NCBI GenBank assembly: GCA_964431205.1
Contig: CAYSIX010000246.1
Coordinates: 1 to 5,766, forward strand
DNA from: CAYSIX01 sp964431205
GTDB taxonomy: Bacteria; Planctomycetota; Phycisphaerae; Phycisphaerales; Phycisphaeraceae
Length of the DNA: 5,766 nucleotides
Direction: 5' to 3'
Below, in pieces: positions 1-5,402 of the stretch (position 1 is its first letter; each line of letters opens with the position of its first letter). Below the pieces are notes generated by a model that was not told where the DNA came from, searched no databases, and saw nothing but the letters and a program-made list of their open reading frames with translations. A program made the position numbers and the translations under genes.

Positions 1-404
1 GCCTCGCCGGTGACGAAGCTCAGGCCCAGCAGCAGGTCACGGATCGACCCGTAGCCGACGCGCTGCCGCCCGTACACATGGTGGGCGATCAGCTCACCGA
101 CGGTCAGGTCGTCGTCGCCGTCGACGGGCAGGAACTGGTCGGCCTCGGCGAGCGCGTCCTTGAGCTGGGCGAGGGTGCAGCCGGCGGCGACGCGGACGCC
201 GAAGTCGGCCACGTAATGCTCGATCACCTTGCCGTGCTGGCGCAGGCGGGTGTGCTCCGGCGGCGGGGGCTGGCCCAGGCCGTCGTGCGCCACGCCGTAG
301 TCGACCAGCGGGCGGCGGCGATCGATCGCCTCGCGCACGGCGGCGGCGACGCCCTCGGGGTCGTGCAGGTCAAGGGTCGAGCTGGCGAGCGACGGGCTGG
401 TCAT
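1..404 (-). CDS. glcE: GlcE-like FAD-binding subunit of glycolate/lactate oxidase (partial, N-terminal 134 residues)
   Basis: The gene starts on the minus strand at ATG 404 and runs off the left edge after 134 codons. The visible protein begins MTSPSLASSTLDLHDPEG. It carries the second half of an FAD-binding (PCMH/FAD_binding_4) domain: VRVAAGCTLAQLKDAL at about 70-85, FLPVDGDDD at 91-99, and GYGSIRDLLLGLSFVTG at 117-133. The last segment matches the GlcE pattern in which a Gly-Ser-(V/I)-Arg-Asp-hydrophobic-Leu-Gly motif follows the FAD site. In this family GlcE works with GlcD and the Fe-S subunit GlcF to oxidise glycolate or a related 2-hydroxyacid. The gene lies 31 nt after glcD on the same strand, which supports the call; glcF would be expected further left. 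A second in-frame ATG at 416 is possible, but 404 is preferred because TATGAT lies exactly 6 nt before it. The glycine-rich phosphate loop normal near residues 30-45 is not recognisable. Substrate is inferred from family only. Confidence 0.75.
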   Translation of the reverse strand, partial: MTSPSLASSTLDLHDPEGVAAAVREAIDRRRPLVDYGVAHDGLGQPPPPEHTRLRQHGKVIEHYVADFGVRVAAGCTLAQLKDALAEADQFLPVDGDDDLTVGELIAHHVYGRQRVGYGSIRDLLLGLSFVTGE

Positions 405-411
405 GGGCGGG

Positions 412-417
412 ATCATA
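412..417 (-). promoter_or_regulatory. Candidate -10 element before glcE
   Basis: TATGAT lies exactly 6 nt before ATG 404, in the 31-nt gap after the glcD stop. The surrounding 9-mer GCCTATGAT (420-412) is identical to the one before glcD (1914-1906), at the same distance from the start codon. No convincing -35 is present (TGTGAT at 17-nt spacing). It may be a secondary internal promoter or a translation-start context for the co-transcribed gene. Confidence 0.35.
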
Positions 418-435
418 GGCGGAGCCGGACCGCGA

Positions 436-1899
436 TCACAGGGCCCCGCCGGGCACGTTCGCCGACACCGGGCGCACCAGCTCGATGCTCAGCCGATCGC
501 TGGGGATCAGCTTGCCCTCGTTGAACCGCCCCTCGGGGTCCAGCGCCCGGCGCAGCCGCTTGAACAGGCGGATCGTGGCCGGGTTGAACATCTTCTCCAT
601 CAGGTGCAGCTTCTCGACGCCCACGCCGTGCTCGCCGGTGATCGTCCCGCCGATGCTGATGCAGTACTCGAGGATCTGCTCGCTGGCGTGCATGACGCGC
701 TGGACGTCGTCGGGGTCGGCCTCGTCGAACATGAGGATGGGGTGGACGTTGCCGTCGCCGGCGTGGAACGCGCTGCTCAGCCGCAGCCCGTGCCGCTCAC
801 CGATCTCGTTGATCCGGCGCATCGCCTCGGGCAGCTTGGATCGCGGGATGCAGGCGTCCTGCGTGCAGTAGCTGGGGCTGACCCGGCCGATCGCCCCGAA
901 CGCGCGCTTGCGTGCCGACCAGAGCTCCGCCCGCTGCCTGGCGTCGGCGCACTGCTTGGTCTCGAAGGCCTTGTTGGCCCGGCAGATCTCCAGGATCTGC
1001 CCGAGCTGCTCGTCCAGCAGCAGGTCCACGCCGTCGATCTCGATCAGCAGCAGCGCCTGGGCACTGGTGGGGAAACCGTAGTGGAACGCGTCCTCGACGA
1101 TCTGGATCATCTGCCCGTCCATCATCTCCATGGAGGTGGGGATGATGCCGGCGCCGATGACCTGGCTGACGGTGCGGCAGGCGTCCTCGGAGGAGTTGAA
1201 GACGGCGTAGATGGTGCGGAAGTGCTGGGGCTTGGGCACGAGGCGGCACCAGACGCGGGTGACGAGCCCGAGCGTGCCCTCGCTGCCGCAGACCAGCCCG
1301 GGCAGGTCGGGCCCCATGCCGTCGCAGAGCGTGTCGCAGCGCGAGCGGACGATCGAGCCGTCGGCCAGGACGTGCTCGACGCCGAGGATGTGGTTGGTCG
1401 TCACGCCGTGCTTGAGCGTGTTGATGCCGCCGGCGTTGGTCGCGACGTTCCCGCCGATCGTCGAGGCGCGCTGGCTCGACGGGTCGGGCGAGTAGTGCAG
1501 GTGCTCACCGCCGGCGGTCGCGGCGACCGCCTGGGAGAGCGTCAGGTTCGCAACCCCCGCCTGTACGACCGCGACGCGGTTGGCCACGTCGATCTTCTCG
1601 ATCTTCGTCATCCGCGTGGTTGTGATCAGCACGCCCTCGCCGTACGCCACCGATGCCCCGGTCAGGCCCGTCCCGCTGCCCCGCGGGATGATCGGCAGGT
1701 CGTGCGCCGCCACCGCCTTGACACACGCGGCGACTTGCTCGGTATCGCGTGGAAAGACCACCGCCGTCGGCGTCCCGCGGGCGATCGGAAACCCGTCGCA
1801 CTCGTACACGCGGACCTCCTGCGGGTCCGCCAGGACCCCCTCGGCCCCGACGATCGCGCGCAGGTCGTCGATCAGCGATGTGGCTGTATCCGTTGACAC
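436..1899 (-). CDS. glcD: Glycolate/D-lactate oxidase FAD-linked subunit GlcD
   Basis: This is a complete 487-residue flavoprotein, close to the usual GlcD length of about 500. The N-terminal FAD-binding domain shows the phosphate-loop motif PRGSGTGLTGASV at 72-84, YSPDPSSQ at 136-143, TIGGNVATNAGG at 147-158 and GSEGTLG at 205-211. The C-terminal FAD-linked oxidase domain shows HAGDGNVHP at 379-387 and GEHGVGVEK at 422-430, the histidine-rich substrate/metal region of this family. Known members oxidise glycolate to glyoxylate or D-lactate to pyruvate and pass electrons to GlcF/quinone; the sequence alone does not settle which substrate. The GTG at 1899 is chosen as start. The only in-frame ATG lies 20 codons upstream at 1959, would add an Arg-rich stretch, and would put the -35/-10 promoter inside the gene. 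GTG 1899 lies 6 nt after TATGAT and has no SD. glcE follows 31 nt downstream, so the two are probably co-transcribed. Confidence 0.93.
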   Translation of the reverse strand: MSTDTATSLIDDLRAIVGAEGVLADPQEVRVYECDGFPIARGTPTAVVFPRDTEQVAACVKAVAAHDLPIIPRGSGTGLTGASVAYGEGVLITTTRMTKIEKIDVANRVAVVQAGVANLTLSQAVAATAGGEHLHYSPDPSSQRASTIGGNVATNAGGINTLKHGVTTNHILGVEHVLADGSIVRSRCDTLCDGMGPDLPGLVCGSEGTLGLVTRVWCRLVPKPQHFRTIYAVFNSSEDACRTVSQVIGAGIIPTSMEMMDGQMIQIVEDAFHYGFPTSAQALLLIEIDGVDLLLDEQLGQILEICRANKAFETKQCADARQRAELWSARKRAFGAIGRVSPSYCTQDACIPRSKLPEAMRRINEIGERHGLRLSSAFHAGDGNVHPILMFDEADPDDVQRVMHASEQILEYCISIGGTITGEHGVGVEKLHLMEKMFNPATIRLFKRLRRALDPEGRFNEGKLIPSDRLSIELVRPVSANVPGGAL

Positions 1900-1905
1900 G
1901 ACGAC

Positions 1906-1934
1906 ATCATAGGCTCGCCAAAGGCCGCGCCCAA
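1906..1934 (-). promoter_or_regulatory. Sigma-70-type promoter of glcD, predicted leaderless
   Basis: On the minus strand TTGGGC (1934-1929) is followed by a 17-nt spacer and TATGAT (1911-1906). Six nucleotides separate the -10 element from the GTG start codon, so the expected transcription start at about 1899 is the first base of the codon. No SD lies between. Placement is by consensus only. Confidence 0.6.
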
Positions 1935-2013
1935 GCCGGCGACGGCCCCGCGAACCCACCGGCGACCGATGCCGCCGCCGCTCGTGGACGCGTCAACCAA
2001 GGCTCACGTCAAC

Positions 2014-2379
2014 TCACCGCACCGTCTGGCGCGTCCGGCTGCGATAGGTCGAGATGTGCAGGTCGTCGTGCACCCGTCCGTTGTGCTGACGCTGGCGGTC
2101 GATCGTCCGCGTGTGGCTCGCCTCGAACGTCGGCAGTTCCAACCCCGCCGAGACGGTGGGCTGGGCGTCGTTGCGGCTGAGGTACCACGGCACCCCGTCG
2201 CTTGCTTGAGCCGAAAACGCGTTCCGATGCGCCTCGCTGTCGAACGCCAGCGAGCGCCGCTGGCCGCGGTCATCGACCAGGTTCGCGACCTCGCCGCGGT
2301 CGAACGAGGGCGGCGCGTAGCAGCCGGCCGCGCCAATCAGCGCCGCCGCACCCAGGCACCATGCTGTGAGCCTCTTCAT
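2014..2379 (-). CDS. Small lipoprotein of unknown function
   Basis: The gene encodes 121 residues with no family I recognise. The N-terminus is a lipoprotein signal peptide: MKR, a hydrophobic stretch (LTAWCLGAAALIGAAG), then Cys20 as the likely lipidation site. The lipobox reads Ala-Ala-Gly-Cys, acceptable though not the classic Leu-Ala-Gly-Cys. The mature part is short, polar and rich in Arg, Asp, Gln and His, with VDDRGQRRSLAFDSEAHRNA at 35-54, PWYLSRNDAQP at 64-74 and a basic end (YRSRTRQTVR). No second membrane segment or known catalytic motif is visible. The ATG at 2379 is chosen over an in-frame ATG at 2463 because it is preceded by a good SD and directly begins the signal peptide. It sits on the same strand as glcD, 114 nt upstream, but glcD has its own promoter. 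It probably sits in a membrane facing the periplasm. Confidence 0.75.
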   Translation of the reverse strand: MKRLTAWCLGAAALIGAAGCYAPPSFDRGEVANLVDDRGQRRSLAFDSEAHRNAFSAQASDGVPWYLSRNDAQPTVSAGLELPTFEASHTRTIDRQRQHNGRVHDDLHISTYRSRTRQTVR

Positions 2380-2386
2380 CGCCGTT

Positions 2387-2391
2387 CTCCC
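2387..2391 (-). promoter_or_regulatory. Ribosome binding site of the lipoprotein gene
   Basis: GGGAG within a purine-rich run (AGAGGAAGAGGGAGAA, minus strand) lies 7 nt before ATG 2379. It decides the start: the longer in-frame extension to 2463 would translate through this SD. Confidence 0.7.
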
Positions 2392-2602
2392 TCTTCCTCT
2401 CAGCCAGCCGACGTGGAGCGATCGACGTGCCAGACGGGCGGATCTCGAGCGTCCGCGCTTCAAGGTCCTCCCGGTACATCCTAGGCCGGCCGGAATGCCC
2501 TCCGTGAGCTGACCCGCGGCCGTTCAACCTGGCACGACCTTGCGGCATGTGGCCCACGGGCAACGCCGCGTCTGGCGCAGGCAACACGCCGACCCGACCC
2601 GA

Positions 2603-2608
2603 TATACT
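2603..2608 (+). promoter_or_regulatory. Candidate -10 element of purQ
   Basis: TATACT is a near-consensus -10 in otherwise GC-rich DNA and ends 9 nt before ATG 2618. Initiation 6-8 nt downstream would leave a leader of only about 1-3 nt. No SD lies before the ATG (CCCACAGCG). No clear TTGNNN -35 is present at 16-18 nt spacing, so the core promoter is only partly supported. Confidence 0.5.
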
Positions 2609-2617
2609 CCCACAGCG

Positions 2618-3400
2618 ATGACGCCCAACGCCCTGATCCTCCGCACCGCCGGCACCAACTGCGACCTGGAGCTGGCCCACGCCTTCCACATCGCCGGCGC
2701 CACCCCGCACCGCGTCCACCTGCACACGCTCATTGAGGAGCCGGCCCGGGTCGAGGCGTTCGACCTGATCGGCCTGCCCGGCGGGTTCAGCTACGGCGAC
2801 GACATCGCCGCCGGACGCATCCTCGCCAACCGTCTGCGGCACCGCCTCGACAAGCCCCTGCGCGACGCCATCGACCGCGGCGTGCCCGTCATCGGCATCT
2901 GCAACGGCTTCCAGGTCCTGGTCAAGATGGGCCTGCTGCCCGACCCCCACGCCGGCCGGCAGACCGCCACGCTCACCGACAACGCCGACGGCCGATTCGT
3001 CGACCGCTGGGTCCGACTCGTCGCGCCGCCGTCACGCTGCGTCTGGACCCGCGGGCTCGACGCCTTCGAGCTGCCCATCGCCCACGGCGAGGGACGCTTC
3101 GTGCTCGAACGCCCCGAGGCCGCGGCCGAGCTCGAGGCCAACGGCCAGGTCGCCCTTCGCTACGCCGCCGACGACAACCCCAACGGGTCGGTCGCGGACA
3201 TCGCCGGCGTGTGCGACCCGAGCGGGCTCGTGCTCGGGCTCATGCCCCACCCCGAGCGGTTCACGCACCCTACGCATCACCCGCGGTGGACGCGGCGTGG
3301 CGACGCATGGCTGACCCAGACCCCCGCGGGCGTGCGGTTCTTCGAGAACGCGGTGGCGCATGCGCTCGCCGGCCAGGCCGTCGGCTCATCACCTGCATAA
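2618..3400 (+). CDS. purQ: Phosphoribosylformylglycinamidine synthase subunit PurQ (glutamine amidotransferase)
   Basis: The protein has 260 residues and is a class-I glutamine amidotransferase. PurQ supplies ammonia from glutamine to PurL, which converts FGAR to FGAM in purine synthesis; PurS bridges them in the small-PurL complex. Visible signatures are RTAGTNCDLE at 9-18, LPGGFSYGDD at 53-62, GICNGFQVL at 93-101 with nucleophile Cys95, AHGEGRF at 155-161, PNGS at 188-191, and LMPHPERF at 208-215 with catalytic His211 and Glu213. All expected catalytic residues are present. It is somewhat longer than the roughly 227-residue Bacillus form, with extra sequence around 105-150 and a TRRGDAWLTQTPAG insert near 225-238. 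ATG 2618 is chosen because the protein aligns from MTPNALILRT and a -10 element lies just upstream; the ATG at 2540 would translate through it. It stands alone, without purS or purL, and diverges from the lipoprotein gene. Confidence 0.95.
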   Translation: MTPNALILRTAGTNCDLELAHAFHIAGATPHRVHLHTLIEEPARVEAFDLIGLPGGFSYGDDIAAGRILANRLRHRLDKPLRDAIDRGVPVIGICNGFQVLVKMGLLPDPHAGRQTATLTDNADGRFVDRWVRLVAPPSRCVWTRGLDAFELPIAHGEGRFVLERPEAAAELEANGQVALRYAADDNPNGSVADIAGVCDPSGLVLGLMPHPERFTHPTHHPRWTRRGDAWLTQTPAGVRFFENAVAHALAGQAVGSSPA

Positions 3401-3450
3401 ACCGGATCGACCACCCCGCCGGGCCAGCCCGTGCCGCGAGCGCAGCCGGT

Positions 3451-3554
3451 GACCCCGGGGCTCCGGGCACGGGTGCCACGGTCGCCCGCGACCGTGTCGA
3501 GGCCCCGGGGCATCAAGCTCGGGTGCCACGGTCGCCCGCGACCGTGTCGAGGCC
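3451..3554. repeat. Two tandem 50-bp units with palindromic cores
   Basis: A 35-bp block is perfectly repeated at 3470-3504 and 3520-3554, giving a period of 50 bp. Similarity extends left to 3451 and 3501, where both units contain the 8-bp palindrome CCCCGGGG. Within each block CACGGTCGC, a 2-nt centre CC, and GCGACCGTG form a 9-bp inverted repeat (3477-3496 and 3527-3546), preceded by GGGTGC. An isolated half-site GCGACCGT recurs at 3611-3618. The array lies between the purQ stop and the PEP-CTERM gene terminator and encodes no plausible protein. I recall GGGTGCCAC-headed palindromes dispersed in planctomycete genomes; this is memory, not a search result. Confidence 0.85.
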
Positions 3555-3644
3555 GAAGACGTGTGCCTGCGACCCCGCGCAGCGCGTCCGCGCGGCGTGC
3601 GGGACGGATGGCGACCGTCCGGGGCGGAGACCGTGGCGCGCATG

Positions 3645-3670
3645 AAAAAACCCCGGCACGGGGCCGGGGT
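3645..3670 (-). terminator. Intrinsic terminator of the PEP-CTERM gene
   Basis: On the minus strand ACCCCGGC, a 5-nt loop and GCCGGGGT form a perfect 8-bp stem (3670-3650) overlapping a run of six T (3650-3645). It begins about 25 nt after the stop codon of the gene at 3696. On the plus strand the stem is followed by TCATTTCG, a poor U-tract, so it would serve purQ only weakly. Confidence 0.88.
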
Positions 3671-3695
3671 CATTTCGAGCCAGCGGAGTCTTGGA

Positions 3696-4496
3696 TCACC
3701 TTCTTCGCAGGACGGCGAGGCTGCTCAGCGCCAGCAACGAGAGCGTCGCCGGCTCGGGCACCACGCCGAGGCTCACCCGTGCCGAGTGAACGAGTCCGTT
3801 CAGATCAAGGATGTTATCGAAGGCGGGGTGACGGCCGACGCCGATCGCACGGTCCAGGCTGTCTCCGAAGTTGGTCTTCACGACTGATTCGCTCACCGGG
3901 TCGCCGCCATTGACGATCAGCGAGGCGAGGCCGGCCAGCGCGCCCTCCCCGTCGACGCTGTTGCCCTGGGTGTCAAACGTCATCAGCACGTCGTACCAGG
4001 TGTTCGGCTCGATCGGCACGATCGGATGCGCCGCGGCGACGTCGTCGCTGAAGACCATCTCGAGCGTGCCCACGGGTGTGTCGCCGGTGTCATCCACCGC
4101 TACCTGAAGCGATTCGGTGCCGGCGTAGTCGATGATCTTGAGCACGTCGAAGTTGTTGGTGGTGCCGTCCCAGAGGAACGACGTCTCGTAGCTGAAGCCG
4201 CCGGCCGCGGCGACCGCGTCGTTGGTCAGCAGGTCCGCCGCGTCGGTGTTGACCCCGCCGTCGAGCGACATGCTGCCCGCGGGCGCCCCGGGCGGGACGT
4301 CGCTCGACAGCGACGCGCTCGCGTCGGCCGTGCCGTTGTTCCCGGCAGGGCTCAGGTCCACCACGGGCGTACCCTCGCTGCCGTCCCATGAATCGGGAAA
4401 CTGGTAGTCGAACACCGGCGTCACCGCCGACGCCACACCCGTCAGCGCGAGGGGCACCGACGCCGCGACCACCGCCGCAAGGCTGAACACTCTCAT
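3696..4496 (-). CDS. PEP-CTERM sorting-domain protein with LamG/concanavalin A-like body
   Basis: This is a 266-residue exported protein. Residues 1-24 are a signal peptide (MRVFSLAAVVAAS..., likely cleaved after VASA). The middle, about 28-245, is acidic and poor in Lys and Cys. Features such as FSYETSFLWDG (101-111), FDVLKIIDY (116-124) and the WYDVLMTFD strand (167-175) fit the LamG/concanavalin A-like jelly-roll seen in many planctomycete PEP-CTERM proteins; this domain call is by eye. The C-terminus is a canonical sorting tail: PEP at 247-249, a hydrophobic segment at about 251-263, and RRR at 264-266. In known systems an exosortase recognises this tail and the protein goes to the cell surface or extracellular matrix. 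No exosortase gene is in the window. The ATG at 4496 follows a strong SD and an upstream promoter, and a terminator follows the stop, so the gene looks monocistronic. Ligand and role are unknown. Confidence 0.9.
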   Translation of the reverse strand: MRVFSLAAVVAASVPLALTGVASAVTPVFDYQFPDSWDGSEGTPVVDLSPAGNNGTADASASLSSDVPPGAPAGSMSLDGGVNTDAADLLTNDAVAAAGGFSYETSFLWDGTTNNFDVLKIIDYAGTESLQVAVDDTGDTPVGTLEMVFSDDVAAAHPIVPIEPNTWYDVLMTFDTQGNSVDGEGALAGLASLIVNGGDPVSESVVKTNFGDSLDRAIGVGRHPAFDNILDLNGLVHSARVSLGVVPEPATLSLLALSSLAVLRRR

Positions 4497-4503
4497 AGGC
4501 TTT

Positions 4504-4511
4504 CTCCTCCC
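4504..4511 (-). promoter_or_regulatory. Ribosome binding site of the PEP-CTERM gene
   Basis: GGGAGGAG on the minus strand lies 7 nt before ATG 4496, the same spacing as in the lipoprotein gene. It is the strongest SD in the window and fixes the start. Confidence 0.8.
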
Positions 4512-4534
4512 TTTCCCAGCGGTCTTTGAGGTTC

Positions 4535-4574
4535 GACAGGCCCCATCCTGATAACAGAATCAGGCGTTCCTGTC
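4535..4574. promoter_or_regulatory. Nested inverted repeats over the PEP-CTERM promoter (candidate operator)
   Basis: The inner dyad is CCTGAT (4547-4552), 6 nt, ATCAGG (4559-4564). The outer dyad is GACAGG (4535-4540) and CCTGTC (4569-4574). Both are perfect and their centres differ by only 1 nt (4555.5 and 4554.5). Together they cover the -10, the spacer and most of the -35, where a repressor would block polymerase. No binding protein is identified. Confidence 0.4.
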
Positions 4575-4576
4575 AA
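4548..4576 (-). promoter_or_regulatory. Sigma-70-type promoter of the PEP-CTERM gene
   Basis: A consensus -35, TTGACA (4576-4571), is followed by a 17-nt spacer and TATCAG (4553-4548), which matches the -10 consensus at four of six positions. Transcription would start near 4541 and give a leader of about 45 nt that includes the SD. Confidence 0.65.
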
Positions 4577-4701
4577 TCCCGCCGGTCGTTTTTAACCGTG
4601 ATCGCGCGATCGCGGGTGCGCGGCGTGAGCGGTGGGCTTGCGCAAATCATGATGGTGAAGGGACTTCGGGCTTGCGGCGGTCGCGGTGCGTCTGAGCGGT
4701 G

Positions 4702-5397
4702 TCAGTTGAGGCAGTAGCCGTCCTCGGAGCGGGGGGCGCCGAAGCGTTCGGCCAGGCGGAGCGTGTGCCGGGTGCGACGCAGGTGCTGTTCGAGCCAGTC
4801 GGCTCGCGTCGCCGGGTCGGCCTCACGGAGCATCGCGTAACGCTCTTCGACGTTGTTGCACACCGCCAGGGTCGCCAGGTCCACCAGCGCCGCGGTCGGG
4901 ATCTCCTGGCTGAGCCAGTTGTTGATCCCACCGATCACCGACAGCGTCTTGAGCGTCGGGTCTCGGAACAGCGACTCGAGCCGCTCGCGTTGCTCGCCCA
5001 GGTCGATCTCCAGCGTCGAGCCGCTCTCGGTCGGCGCCAGCTTGGCCAGGCGGTACGGCTCGTGGTCCAGCTCCTCGACGATCCGGGCCCGGCAGATGCC
5101 CTGGAGCAAGACGTTGTATCGCCCGTCGTGGAGGCGCTCGTGACGAACGATGTACCCGACGCAGACGTGCGGCCGGATCGGGGGGTTGCCCTCATACTCC
5201 TGTCGCCACTCGCCGCCCTCGAAGGTCGCCATCGCGATCAGGCCGTTCGAGTCCAGCGCNNNNNNNNNNCGGACCATGGCCCGGTAGCGATCCTCGAAGA
5301 TGTGCAGCGGGACGGTGGCGTGAGGCAGGAGCACACAGACGTGCAACGGGAAGACCGCGATGGGCTTGCTGAAGTCGATCGTCAACGTTTCGGACAT
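4702..5397 (-). CDS. LON substrate-binding-domain protein (interrupted by an assembly gap)
   Basis: The reading frame is 231 codons including the gap. It matches the stand-alone LON N-terminal (substrate-binding) domain family, related to the front part of the Lon protease, without ATPase or peptidase parts. Key segments are IAVFPLHVCVLLPHATVPLHIFEDRYRAM at 13-41 (the FPL...LPLHIFE/RYR signature, here VPLHIFEDRYR), GLIAMATF at 52-59, PHVCVGYIVRHERLHDGRYNVLLQG at 76-100, and a helical C-terminal half (ERLESLF, INNWLSQEIPTAALVDLATLA) ending RSEDGYCLN. Members are usually cytoplasmic and their biochemical role is poorly defined. The ATG at 5397 gives the normal family N-terminus; it has no SD, but TAGAAT lies 5 nt before it. 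Ten Ns at 5260-5269 hide residues 43-46. The gene begins 63 nt after the stop of the serine acetyltransferase gene on the same strand. I see no clear terminator after it. Confidence 0.87.
   Translation of the reverse strand: MSETLTIDFSKPIAVFPLHVCVLLPHATVPLHIFEDRYRAMVXXXXALDSNGLIAMATFEGGEWRQEYEGNPPIRPHVCVGYIVRHERLHDGRYNVLLQGICRARIVEELDHEPYRLAKLAPTESGSTLEIDLGEQRERLESLFRDPTLKTLSVIGGINNWLSQEIPTAALVDLATLAVCNNVEERYAMLREADPATRADWLEQHLRRTRHTLRLAERFGAPRSEDGYCLN
5260..5269. other. Assembly gap (10 Ns)
   Basis: Ten consecutive N lie inside the LON-domain gene. A run of exactly ten suggests a scaffolding placeholder rather than a measured length. The frame is open on both sides at this length. Confidence 0.99.
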
Positions 5398-5402
5398 GTC
5401 GC

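Larger units (their letters stand above)
2380..2617. other. Divergent intergenic region between the lipoprotein gene and purQ
   Basis: These 238 nt hold the lipoprotein SD and the purQ -10 element. GGCCGGCC (2484-2491) is a perfect 8-bp palindrome without clear meaning. TAGGAT (minus, 2483-2478) could be a -10 for the lipoprotein gene but lacks a matching -35. I see no RNA gene or riboswitch. Confidence 0.5.

Noticed and set aside
403..1896. Long open frame (497 codons) on the plus strand, antisense to glcD
   Set aside because: It is a mirror of glcD. GC-rich third positions keep the opposite frame open, and the translation is low-complexity (Ala/Asp/Val/Arg-rich) with no family motifs.
1900..1959. 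ATG 1959 as the start of glcD
   Set aside because: It adds 20 Arg/Gly-rich residues unlike GlcD N-termini and would place the well-formed -35/-10 inside the coding region.
2478..2483. TAGGAT as -10 of the lipoprotein gene
   Set aside because: The position 17 nt upstream reads CACGGA, which is not a -35 element, and the hexamer itself is a weak match.
2270..2950. Minus-strand frame of 226 codons spanning lipoprotein and purQ
   Set aside because: It overlaps both real genes and the divergent promoter region. The repeated GVGQ/AVADADDG-like composition is that of a purQ antisense shadow.
3451..3554. CRISPR array
   Set aside because: Only two units with a 15-bp interval that is itself partly conserved; repeats hold a near-perfect palindrome and no cas genes are nearby.
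3602..3620. Plus-strand terminator hairpin (GGACGG, 7-nt loop, CCGTCC) for purQ
   Set aside because: The stem is only 6 bp, lies over 200 nt past the purQ stop and has no T-tract.
3431..3913. Plus-strand frames across the repeat and terminator region
   Set aside because: They read through the tandem repeat, the terminator hairpin and the end of the PEP-CTERM gene. Composition is Arg/Pro/Gly-rich, typical of spurious high-GC frames.
4600..4611. Perfect 12-bp palindrome GATCGCGCGATC
   Set aside because: No loop, no T-tract, and no promoter element beside it. In DNA this rich in GATC and CG such palindromes arise by chance; function cannot be argued.
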